Shown one piece after another: positions 6,510 to 12,699 of a stretch of DNA of 64,000 nucleotides. The position numbers and the translations under genes were made by a program. Source of the DNA: an uncultured Lachnospiraceae bacterium (lineage in GTDB: Bacteria; Bacillota; Clostridia; Lachnospirales; Lachnospiraceae). The notes beneath the pieces are model-generated. The model had not been told where the DNA came from, searched no databases, and worked only from the letters and a program-made list of their open reading frames with translations. Location of the stretch: contig URPH01000005.1 in assembly GCA_900549665.1 (NCBI GenBank), positions 39,251 through 103,250 on the forward strand, given 5' to 3'. The first letter of the stretch is position 1; each line of letters opens with the position of its first letter.

Positions 6510-6595
6510 CACTTTTTCTGTAATCGGTGCAAACACTTGAAAACGCAGTTCGTTTATATTTTGTTGTGCAATATCACTATTGCAACAATAAAATT

Positions 6596-9500
6596 TTATG
6601 TTGGTTGGAAAGAAAAACCGTTTCTGCTCTTCTGTTCGCGTACTGCGTCCGTTATCGTCCGGCCTCCGATTTCAACAATCGTCTGCTCGTTTTTGTCTGC
6701 CTGCCGCCTTGCCTGTGTTTCTACGTTCTGAATTGCCGGAACTATAACAATTTCTGCTATTTCCTTAAATGCTGCCGTCAGTGGATTATCTGCCACGATT
6801 GCAGCTTGTACGGCTCCGCTTATGCTGTCATGTGTGTATCTCTGCACGCTTATATCACGGCTGAAATCTTCCCCATAATTTGCCCGGCAAGCTCTCAAAT
6901 CTGTATCATTGATAGAGAGTCTCGTATTCACAGCAACATTATCAAGCGGCGCAAGCCATCCAGAGACAGCCTTTTTCGTTGTCTTTCCGGCGTTGTTAAT
7001 GCCCTTATTGAATCCCTGCACCGTATACAATCCGAATTGCTCAAACACCTTTGACGGGCTGTTTATATCAAGTTTTTCTTTGAACCAGTCTGTGACTTTA
7101 GAGGCCCACGACTTAACGGCATCCTCACAGTCTCTATAAAAACTGTTGATTCCATCACGGAAGCCATGAATCACGTTTTTAGCAAATCCCTGGAACGATG
7201 AGACGCTTGCCGTATCTGAAAACCATGTTTTCACATTAGAGGCCCATGTTGTTATACTGCTTTTACAATCGCTATAGGATGTAGAAATTTTTCCTTTAAA
7301 TCCGCTTATGATATTATGCGCATAAGTTGAAAATGTCGTGCTATTAACTGCGCCATGTGAACTACCAGAGAAGTAACTCTTTATATCTGCCGCCCATGCA
7401 GAAATATTGTCTCTAGTTGAAGTATATGTGTTTCCGATTTTTGTTCTAAATCCTGATATGACATCATTTGCGTAAGTGATCCATGTATCTTTATTAACTG
7501 CGCCGAAAGAAGTACCACTAAACCACTTTTTGACATTCTCAGCCCATGCAGAAATATTGTCTTTTGTAGTTGAATATGCACCGCCTATTTTATCTTTAAA
7601 ACCGCCTATGATATTTTGCCCGTATGTTTCCCATGTTGATTTACATATTTTCCCGAATGATGTACCAGAAAACCAATCTTTGATTTTACCAGCCCATTCT
7701 AAAACTTTGGCTTGACAATCTGAAAATTTACTGGAAATACCAGATATTAACCCCTCGACAATATAGCCTCCCATTGTCTGCATTTCCTTTGATGGGCTGT
7801 GTATTCCAAATGCGTCCTTGAATCCATCAATAAAAGGCTGAAACAGATTGTTTTTTATCCATGTACCGCAATTTTTCAATGCGTTTGCTATCCCATTCCA
7901 TAACCCGGCGATAATGTCCCCGCCTGCATCCTCGATGTAAGTATTGAAATAGTCGGACAAATTGCCCCAGGATTTTTTTAACATATCCCAGATACTGCCG
8001 ACAAAATCAATTGCACCTTTTACAGCAGATCCGAGAAGTTTTCCCAAGCTCTTAGAAACACCGGACCAGTCAAAACCTGTGAAAAAATCCTTGATAGCGT
8101 CAACGATATACTGAGGAACCGCCGCCCAATCTGTGCCGGAAACAACCCCATATAAAGAATCGCACAAGGCTTTTATTGCGTTTGATAAGGCTGAACCAAT
8201 CGAACCCCAAGAAAGATTTTTAAAGAATCCACCGATTGCCGAAACAATCCCTTTCCCCAGTGCGGCGAAATCCGTTTTCTTTACAAATCCATTAAATGTA
8301 TCAAATAATCCTGTTACAGCCTTTCCAATAGCTGCGCCGCCTTTGCTCCACTTAATGCCTTTTATTGCCGTTGTTATGGCGGTTCCAATACTCTCCCCTA
8401 AATTTGTAAAGTCAAAAGTTGACACAAAATCATAAAGCAGATCAATAATAGAATTGAACCCATTACACACCAAAGAGCCAACCGCCGGCCAGTCTATCAC
8501 ATTTACGGCGGAATTTAAGCCGGTTGCAAGTGATCGCCCTATCATTCCCCAGTCTATTGTTGTTAAAAGAGTATTTGCAAATGTTAGGGCGGTATTGATA
8601 CCCTCGCCAATAGTAGAACCTACCAGAGACCAATCTAACGCCCCTACAAAGCCATTTATAAATGTTCCTATACTCTGCGCTATCTTCTTTGATGTTTCTT
8701 TGATTTTCGCCCAGTCTATGCCCTCTAATGCTGCGTTGATCTTTTCCGCCACCATCGCGCCAATTTCTGAAAAATCCGCCTTTTCCCATGCGTCCTTTAT
8801 CATCTGTGCGAGATTTGCGAACTTGTCCCCGACTTTCTCAGTCTCGAAAGAGTCCGCCGGATTAGTTGCACCAGATCCGCCGCTGTTATCGCCGTTGTTG
8901 TCCTGTAATATATTTAACTCATCAATCCCGGCTGTAGCCGTTGCAAGTTTCTTTGTACTCGCTGTTGCTTTGTCGAGACTTTCCGCATAATTTCCTACAA
9001 CCTTTTTTGCATGAGTAAATGTTGACTTCCCTGTTAATGCAGCGAAAAATTGACCGATGGCGTTCGTTGCCTCTATCAGTTTTGATATAAAAGCGTTAAC
9101 AATAGGGGTAACAGCATTTATAAGCGGTTCAAATGCTGCAATTATGCTATTTCCAAGCTGTTTCAACCCAGACTGCATAGACGAAATATTTTTATTGAAC
9201 TCTGTACCCTTTGCCGCCGAATACTGCGCCAGTGTATCAAAGCCCTGCTTCATGGTGTTTAATAATGCCGTGATTGCCCGGCGTAATACCATAAATGCAA
9301 ATAAGCGTGTGACGCTCCTTATTTTCTTACCAAGTCCGCTAAATGCTGTGCCAAGTTTAGGAATCTGAGCTTTTAACCCTCTCAATGCTCCGGCGGCTTT
9401 CTTGCACGCTGAAACAATCCCGGAACCAATAGAACTCATTTTTGCAAAAGTTCCCTTTACTGCTCCACCAATTCCAGAAAGTACCGTTTTTAGGCGGCTT

Positions 9501-10405
9501 GTCTGCTCTGTTGCACCTGTCAGAGAGTTTTTATAATTTCGCATCTGCTCCGATGCTTCCGCTAAATCCTGTGCCGCCCTCTCGTATGTCGTAGAATCAA
9601 AAGCCTTTGCCCCGCTCTCCATCTGCTTCATGGTGTACTTTGCCTGGTTCATGCCGTCTATGAGATCCTGCATATCTGCGTTGAACTTCTCCGTACCAGA
9701 ACCAAGCGCAATTTTTTCACGAATGCCAGAAAAAGCCGTCTTTAACTGTTCGGCTATACCTTTTAGCGTCTGCATCTTTCCGCCCATTTTCTGGACATTC
9801 TCCGCCGCCTCTGTCTCGGTCTGTGCTACTTCTGTAAATGACTGCTTTATATTATTCGCCGCATATGTCGCCACGCTTTCAACTTTTTCCACATCCTCAG
9901 CAGATCCGAGCCGGGATTTTATAACGCTTTCGTCTGTTGTGCCGTAGTTCTGCAGATTCTCCGCCCAGTTTGGTTTTTCCCAGAAATTAAGCGGCTTTTG
10001 TGCGTTTACTTTATCCATAGCCGAATATAACTGTTCTAACGCGCTTTTTGCTTCTGCAATGTCATAAACTAAATTTCTGTATTGTTTAGAGTTTTCATTT
10101 ATTCCTGATACAGTTTTTAATTTATTTTCTTTTTTTGTCAGTGCATCAAGCCGGGCCTCCACCTGTGCAATTTGTTTTCTTAATTCTTCAGGATTTCCTG
10201 ACACTTTGATATTAGAAAACGCTGTCTGCAGTTTCTTCTGGAAGTCCTCGAAACTTTCCATTTCCTGCCGTAATTTCTTTGTGTTTATACCATTCAAGGC
10301 CGTTTTCATAGCTTTCAGGCTCTCTATTGTCTTATCTATTCCTTTATCTGCCTTTTGTGTCGTTGCTTCGATTTCGAGGGTAATACTATCTACTTTATCC
10401 GCCAC
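6596..10405 (-). CDS. Phage tail tape measure protein (about 1,269 aa), orphan structural gene
   Basis: The GTG start at 10405 is chosen because AAAGGCGGT lies 6 nt upstream; a TTG at 10486 would extend it 27 codons through a terminator hairpin. Residues 1-350 are coiled-coil-like; hydrophobic segments lie near 370-385 and 415-458. Residues about 560-780 hold repeated DW/DF-x-x-x-G-x-x-I units of roughly 35 aa. GIHSPSKEMQTMGGYIVEG (near 870) and DINSPSKVFEQFGLYTVQG (near 1115) are motifs common in siphophage tape measures. Between them lie about five units of roughly 50 aa with WAx-x-IKx-WFSG-x-S. Tape measures set tail length and assist DNA entry. No tail tube, baseplate or assembly chaperone gene accompanies it. 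Confidence 0.85.
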   Translation of the reverse strand: MADKVDSITLEIEATTQKADKGIDKTIESLKAMKTALNGINTKKLRQEMESFEDFQKKLQTAFSNIKVSGNPEELRKQIAQVEARLDALTKKENKLKTVSGINENSKQYRNLVYDIAEAKSALEQLYSAMDKVNAQKPLNFWEKPNWAENLQNYGTTDESVIKSRLGSAEDVEKVESVATYAANNIKQSFTEVAQTETEAAENVQKMGGKMQTLKGIAEQLKTAFSGIREKIALGSGTEKFNADMQDLIDGMNQAKYTMKQMESGAKAFDSTTYERAAQDLAEASEQMRNYKNSLTGATEQTSRLKTVLSGIGGAVKGTFAKMSSIGSGIVSACKKAAGALRGLKAQIPKLGTAFSGLGKKIRSVTRLFAFMVLRRAITALLNTMKQGFDTLAQYSAAKGTEFNKNISSMQSGLKQLGNSIIAAFEPLINAVTPIVNAFISKLIEATNAIGQFFAALTGKSTFTHAKKVVGNYAESLDKATASTKKLATATAGIDELNILQDNNGDNSGGSGATNPADSFETEKVGDKFANLAQMIKDAWEKADFSEIGAMVAEKINAALEGIDWAKIKETSKKIAQSIGTFINGFVGALDWSLVGSTIGEGINTALTFANTLLTTIDWGMIGRSLATGLNSAVNVIDWPAVGSLVCNGFNSIIDLLYDFVSTFDFTNLGESIGTAITTAIKGIKWSKGGAAIGKAVTGLFDTFNGFVKKTDFAALGKGIVSAIGGFFKNLSWGSIGSALSNAIKALCDSLYGVVSGTDWAAVPQYIVDAIKDFFTGFDWSGVSKSLGKLLGSAVKGAIDFVGSIWDMLKKSWGNLSDYFNTYIEDAGGDIIAGLWNGIANALKNCGTWIKNNLFQPFIDGFKDAFGIHSPSKEMQTMGGYIVEGLISGISSKFSDCQAKVLEWAGKIKDWFSGTSFGKICKSTWETYGQNIIGGFKDKIGGAYSTTKDNISAWAENVKKWFSGTSFGAVNKDTWITYANDVISGFRTKIGNTYTSTRDNISAWAADIKSYFSGSSHGAVNSTTFSTYAHNIISGFKGKISTSYSDCKSSITTWASNVKTWFSDTASVSSFQGFAKNVIHGFRDGINSFYRDCEDAVKSWASKVTDWFKEKLDINSPSKVFEQFGLYTVQGFNKGINNAGKTTKKAVSGWLAPLDNVAVNTRLSINDTDLRACRANYGEDFSRDISVQRYTHDSISGAVQAAIVADNPLTAAFKEIAEIVIVPAIQNVETQARRQADKNEQTIVEIGGRTITDAVREQKSRNGFSFQPT
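7080..7710 (-). repeat. Tandem coding repeats in the tape measure gene
   Basis: Units of about 150 bp encode GF-x-x-x-I...ISAWA-x-x-x-KxWFSG-x-S-x-G blocks. DNA identity is high between two units: GCCCATGCAGAAATATTGTC occurs near 7392 and again near 7540. That points to fairly recent duplication. The number of units would change predicted tail length. Confidence 0.6.
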
Positions 10406-10435
10406 GTTTAACACCGCCTTTCGTTTTCCGGCACT

Positions 10436-10465
10436 AAAAAAGAGCCGGGATTTTCTCTCGGCTCT
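10436..10465 (-). terminator. Intrinsic terminator directly upstream of the tape measure gene
   Basis: On the minus strand AGAGCCG (10465-10459) pairs with CGGCTCT (10447-10441), 11-nt loop, then TTTTTT. It lies after the stop of the 26-aa membrane ORF and 31 bp before the tape measure start. I see no obvious promoter in between, so tape measure expression would need readthrough or antitermination. Confidence 0.7.
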
Positions 10466-10486
10466 ACGCGGCTCTGCATTAGTCAA

Positions 10487-10567
10487 TTATTTCTTAGATC
10501 CTACGATAACGGCAACACATAAAAACGCCGTCACGCATACGATTGTTGTACAAATAATAGCAATCAT
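10487..10567 (-). CDS. Single-span membrane micropeptide (26 aa)
   Basis: The ATG at 10567 overlaps the stop of the 93-aa gene (ATGA) and follows AAAGGAG. The peptide is almost entirely one hydrophobic helix (IAIICTTIVCVTAFLCVAVI) ending in GSKK, so it should insert in the membrane with a positive C-terminus. Size and shape resemble small phage membrane peptides and type I toxins, but there is no antisense promoter here. It is the last gene before the terminator that precedes the tape measure gene. Function unknown. Confidence 0.5.
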   Translation of the reverse strand: MIAIICTTIVCVTAFLCVAVIVGSKK

Positions 10568-10845
10568 TTTCCTTTGCTCCTTTCCTCATAGCCTATTTTG
10601 TAGGCTTTTCTTATAGAATCAACAAGCCAGTTTTGAAACTCTCCCGGTATGTTGTATCCGTCTATCACAATCTTTTCAAGGTCCGCCAGTCTGTTAGTGT
10701 TCTCTTTGGCATCAATTACACCTGTGTTATAGGCTACCGTTACCATATCCGCAACCGCCCCGGCGTTCTCCATCTTTTCCGCTGTCGGCAATGTATGACC
10801 GTACATTTTGCCATATATGGCGAGTTTGTGCTTTACATTATGCAT
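10564..10845 (-). CDS. Hypothetical protein (93 aa)
   Basis: The ATG at 10845 has GGAGGTG 6 nt upstream, within the last codons of the Cro/CI gene, so the two are coupled. The protein appears all-helical (ADMVTVAYNTGVIDAKENTN, then LEKIVIDGYNIPGEFQNWLV, then RKAYKIGYEERSKGK). I do not recognise a family. Being cotranscribed with the repressor-like gene and a membrane micropeptide suggests a regulatory or superinfection-related cassette; this is inference from position. Confidence 0.5.
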   Translation of the reverse strand: MHNVKHKLAIYGKMYGHTLPTAEKMENAGAVADMVTVAYNTGVIDAKENTNRLADLEKIVIDGYNIPGEFQNWLVDSIRKAYKIGYEERSKGK

Positions 10846-10847
10846 CT

Positions 10848-11045
10848 CTACACCTCCACAAGCTCGCTAGGGCTACACTCTAAACACATAGCAATCTTAT
10901 TGATGGTTTTTATTGTTGGCTCTCTCTGACCTCTCAAAATTGCCGTTATTGTGGAATTACGCGCACCACATCTCCTTGCAAGCTGCGCCTGTGTCAAATT
11001 CTTTTCACACATCAGATCAATTATTTTTGCTTTGTTTGCCTTCAT
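10848..11045 (-). CDS. Cro/CI (XRE) family regulator (65 aa)
   Basis: The start at 11045 is fixed by GGAGGT 6 nt upstream; an extension to 11096 would overlap a terminator hairpin. The 65-aa protein is a single XRE helix-turn-helix domain: IIDLMCEKNLTQAQLARRCG, then ARNSTITAILRGQREPTIKT, then INKIAMCLECSPSELVEV. It resembles phage Cro-like or short CI-like repressors. The upstream AT-rich region carries a promoter with a 17-bp spacer and a terminator-like leader hairpin. It probably controls its own operon, which continues to the 93-aa and 26-aa genes. Confidence 0.8.
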   Translation of the reverse strand: MKANKAKIIDLMCEKNLTQAQLARRCGARNSTITAILRGQREPTIKTINKIAMCLECSPSELVEV

Positions 11046-11065
11046 CCTGGCACCTCCATAAACAG

Positions 11066-11093
11066 AAAAAAGCCGGATGATATACACCCGGCT
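11066..11093 (-). terminator. Terminator-like hairpin in the XRE gene leader
   Basis: Minus strand: AGCCGG (11093-11088) pairs with CCGGCT (11076-11071), followed by TTTTTTC. It lies between the promoter at 11120-11148 and the XRE ribosome site. It could terminate upstream transcripts or attenuate this operon. The arms resemble those of the hairpin before the tape measure gene (AGCCG core). Confidence 0.55.
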
Positions 11094-11119
11094 CATGGCT
11101 CTTTGCTTTATATGACTAT

Positions 11120-11148
11120 ATTTTATATAATTTATACATCATTATCAA
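11120..11148 (-). promoter_or_regulatory. Probable promoter of the XRE operon
   Basis: Minus strand: -35 TTGATA (11148-11143), 17-bp spacer, -10 TAAAAT (11125-11120). The surrounding AT-rich repeats (TATATTTTATATAA) could be operator sites. It is back-to-back with the plus-strand promoter at 11178-11206. Confidence 0.45.
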
Positions 11149-11177
11149 TAATTTATCGTCAACACCGATATTTTACC

Positions 11178-11206
11178 TTGAAAAAAATATGCCTACGTGT
11201 TATATT
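11178..11206 (+). promoter_or_regulatory. Promoter of the antisense (antitoxin) RNA
   Basis: -35 TTGAAA (11178-11183), exactly 17 bp, -10 TATATT (11201-11206). Transcription would begin near 11213 and run toward the toxin gene. Confidence 0.65.
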
Positions 11207-11212
11207 GAACAT

Positions 11213-11312
11213 AGAAAAAGGGAAAGCCAGAGAAGCGGCTTACCCTCAACAATTAAGAATCTGTTTTACAACAGCCGTCATTATTGCGAGTAATGGCGGC
11301 TATTTTCGTTTT
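11213..11312 (+). ncRNA. Candidate type I antitoxin RNA (about 100 nt)
   Basis: The RNA runs from the promoter at 11178-11206 to an intrinsic terminator: AGCCGTCATTA (11273-11283) pairs with TAATGGCGGCT (11291-11301), 7-nt loop, one G-U pair, then ATTTTCGTTTT. It is fully antisense to the 3' third of the toxin mRNA, including the toxin stop codon at 11300-11302. Its 5' end (11220-11247) has nearly the same sequence as the 5' leader of the toxin mRNA because the two regions are inverted repeats in the DNA. No ORF of note lies in it. The arrangement resembles the convergent TxpA/RatA and BsrG/SR4 loci; existence of the RNA is a prediction. Confidence 0.6.
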
Positions 11313-11395
11313 CCCTTGAAAATCGTGTAACACAATCCAACAAGGGCGCAAATGAATATTCCAATCTGAATTAAATCAGCGTATGTAACATACAT
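11300..11395 (-). CDS. Small membrane peptide, probable type I toxin (31 aa)
   Basis: The ATG at 11395 follows GGAGGG by 8 nt. The peptide starts MYVTYADLIQIG, has one transmembrane helix (IGIFICALVGLCYTIF) and ends in the basic tail KGKRK. This resembles the small holin-like toxin peptides of Firmicutes (Hol_Tox-like). The ribosome site (11404-11409) is complementary to CCCTCC at 11422-11427 in its own leader, so initiation can be masked. A strong promoter (11485-11513), a convergent antisense RNA and end-complementary repeats surround it. Toxicity is inferred from these features; the peptide could also be a benign phage membrane protein. Confidence 0.65.
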   Translation of the reverse strand: MYVTYADLIQIGIFICALVGLCYTIFKGKRK

Positions 11396-11403
11396 CGGCA
11401 ACG

Positions 11404-11449
11404 CCCTCCTTTCTTTCGTCTGGAGGGTTAGCCCCTCCGAAAAAGAGGG
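11404..11449 (-). promoter_or_regulatory. Toxin leader with masked ribosome site and alternative hairpin
   Basis: In the minus-strand RNA, CCCUCC (11427-11422) can pair with the ribosome site GGAGGG (11409-11404), 12-nt loop. An upstream CCCUC (11449-11445) can pair with GAGGG (11437-11433). The same upstream bases belong to the 5' arm that can pair with the mRNA 3' end, so the structures are linked. Confidence 0.55.
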
Positions 11450-11484
11450 TAAGCCGCCCGGCTCTCTGGTTTTCCCATGTGTCT

Positions 11485-11513
11485 ATATTATCATCTATTA
11501 GTATCTCTTTCAA
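11485..11513 (-). promoter_or_regulatory. Promoter of the toxin mRNA
   Basis: Minus strand: -35 TTGAAA (11513-11508), 17-bp spacer, -10 TAATAT (11490-11485). Transcription would begin near 11478, immediately before the right repeat arm. Confidence 0.65.
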
Positions 11514-11647
11514 TCAAATTCTGACCGAATCGCCTTTTTTATTTTTGGAAAATTTACGGGGGTGAGTTGGCGGCGGCTCGCCCGGAAATACACCCCCCAC
11601 CCAGGGCCTCCGCTCCGTTCGCCCGGTTCTTTCTGTGCGGCTGCCAT
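11510..11647 (-). other. GC-rich patch with a possible 45-aa ORF
   Basis: Bases 11560-11665 are clearly GC-richer than their surroundings (runs such as ACACCCCCCACCCAGGG). An open frame from 11647 to 11510 starts MAAAQKEPGERSGGPGWG and ends KKAIRSEFD, but has no ribosome site and overlaps the toxin promoter. It looks like a remnant of a foreign phage gene or a conserved non-coding end segment rather than a working gene. The rest of 11477-11860 has only the terminator and attachment site described separately. Confidence 0.3.
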
Positions 11648-11700
11648 CTACAGCCGGGACGCACACCAGAATCACACAAAATCATGCTTTATTTTATATT

Positions 11701-11720
11701 TTGTCACAAGATTGTCGCAA
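11701..11720. repeat. Right integrase arm-type repeats (2 x TGTCRCAA)
   Basis: TGTCACAA (11702-11709) and TGTCGCAA (11713-11720) match the left-end repeats at 521-550, with the same spacing of about 11 bp and the same orientation. Confidence 0.5.
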
Positions 11721-11730
11721 AAAGCATATA

Positions 11731-11772
11731 AAAAAGCCTCGGAGTGCTGATTTTACTAGCATTCCAAGGCTT
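11731..11772 (-). terminator. Element right-end terminator
   Basis: Minus strand: AAGCCTTGGAATGCT (11772-11758) pairs with AGCACTCCGAGGCTT (11748-11734) with two mismatches, followed by TTTTT. It lies just inside the right attachment site. It would stop host transcription from the gpmI-yitT direction before it enters the element, replacing the host terminator that integration split. Confidence 0.7.
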
Positions 11773-11778
11773 TACATA

Positions 11779-11799
11779 TCAAGTCTTTTTGCTTGACAC
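11779..11799. other. Right attachment site (attR)
   Basis: TCAAGTCTTTTTGCTTGACAC pairs with the left copy at 391-411. The right flank CTTGACACC completes the dyad with the left-flank GGTGTCAAG, so the uninterrupted site would read GGTGTCAAG-TCTTTTTG-CTTGACACC. Confidence 0.65.
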
Positions 11800-11859
11800 C
11801 TGTGATTTTTTCTTTTATTACAAGCTTTTTACCACTAAACTCTTTTTCAGATAAAAGCT

Positions 11860-12696
11860 TTACTCCAATTCTTCATAGCGTTTATAGCCTTCTCCATAAA
11901 TTTCATTTGCACTTGTCACGATCAGAAACGCATCCGAATCCGTTTCCTTTACAATCTGTTCAAGCTTTGGCGCCTGTATTTTTCTGGTAACACAAAGCAA
12001 TATCTGCTTTTCCTTTTTTTCATAGGCTCCGGTTCCGTGCAGATAGGTCACTCCGACATGCAGATTTTTCATCAGCCTGTCGGCAACCTGTGTGGAATAA
12101 TTGGTCACAATAAAAAACAGGCAGGCTTCGTCTTTTCCATATAAAACAAGATCAATAATATAAGAGGTAACAAATACGGCAACGCCGGCATAAACACCAT
12201 TTTCGATACTGCGGAATACCAGAATGGCAGCTAAAATGATAAAGCTGTCCACGATCAGATACAGACTGCCGGTCTTTAGATGCGGATACTTCCGGCGCAA
12301 AAGCCGTACCACAATATCCATGCCACCGGTGGTCGCTCTCATCCTCATAATAAATCCCAAACTGATTCCACTTAAAACAGCGCCCAGAAGCGTAGCTGCA
12401 AACGGATCATCCGTCAGGGGCGGCAACAGCTTTAACAGATTGGTGGATACGGAAATAACGGTCAGCGAATATACGGTCCATATTAAAAAATGTAAGCCAA
12501 ATTTTTTCCATGCCACAAAAAGAAGCGGAATATTTAATAAAAACACCCAGGTTCCTGTCGGAATCGGCGTCAAACGATCCAATAAAATTGAAATACCGGT
12601 CACACCACCCGGTGCCAGTGAATTGGGATCCAGCAAAAGTGCAATCGCAGCGGCATATAAAACAGAAAAAAAAGTAATGACCAGATATTTTTTCAT
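11860..12696 (-). CDS. YitT family membrane protein (DUF161/DUF2179)
   Basis: A 278-aa protein with five or so transmembrane segments in its first 165 residues (YLVITFFSVLYAAAIALLLD near the start; VTGISILLDRLTPIPTGTW; LGAVLSGISLGFIMRMRATT) followed by a cytosolic C-terminal DUF2179-like domain (IVTNYSTQVADRLMKNLHVG, ending IVTSANEIYGEGYKRYEE). It matches the conserved YitT/UPF0750 layout, including the characteristic GGMDIVVRLL region. The biochemical role of this family is unsettled. Its ribosome site sits in the 3' arm of a perfect hairpin (12700-12733). Its original downstream terminator appears to have been split by the integrated element. Confidence 0.9.
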   Translation of the reverse strand: MKKYLVITFFSVLYAAAIALLLDPNSLAPGGVTGISILLDRLTPIPTGTWVFLLNIPLLFVAWKKFGLHFLIWTVYSLTVISVSTNLLKLLPPLTDDPFAATLLGAVLSGISLGFIMRMRATTGGMDIVVRLLRRKYPHLKTGSLYLIVDSFIILAAILVFRSIENGVYAGVAVFVTSYIIDLVLYGKDEACLFFIVTNYSTQVADRLMKNLHVGVTYLHGTGAYEKKEKQILLCVTRKIQAPKLEQIVKETDSDAFLIVTSANEIYGEGYKRYEELE

Positions 12697-12699
12697 AAG

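Larger units (their letters stand above)
11220..11476. repeat. Inverted repeat pair flanking the toxin gene (11220-11247 and 11445-11476)
   Basis: The left arm (28 nt) matches the reverse complement of the right arm (32 nt) in blocks of 6, 7 and 13 bases, with one mismatch between the first two blocks and a mismatch plus 4-nt insertion before the third. Both arms are transcribed in the toxin mRNA, at its 5' leader and 3' end, so they can pair over long range. On the minus strand the left arm also makes the toxin terminator: GGG-AAGCC / GGCTT-CCC, then TTTTTC. Confidence 0.7.
391..11799. mobile_element. Integrated phage-satellite-like element (about 11.4 kb)
   Basis: The element is bounded by imperfect direct repeats sharing TCAAGTCTTTTT (391-402 and 11779-11790). 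It encodes a tyrosine integrase at the left end, an excisionase-like protein, a replication-initiator-like protein, a terminase-small-subunit-like protein, two repressor-type regulators, one tape measure protein and a type I toxin locus. No portal, large terminase, major capsid, protease, tail tube, holin or endolysin gene was found among the ORFs inside it. That content fits a satellite that depends on a helper phage better than a complete or simply decayed prophage, although remnant status cannot be excluded. Host-type genes resume at 11860. Confidence 0.75.

Noticed and set aside
10406..10486. Extended TTG start of the tape measure protein
   Set aside because: The extension runs through a terminator hairpin and lacks a ribosome site, whereas GTG 10405 has AAAGGCGGT.
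391..11799. Complete inducible prophage
   Set aside because: No portal, large terminase, capsid, tail tube or lysis gene is present; only a tape measure and a terS-like gene have structural or packaging character.
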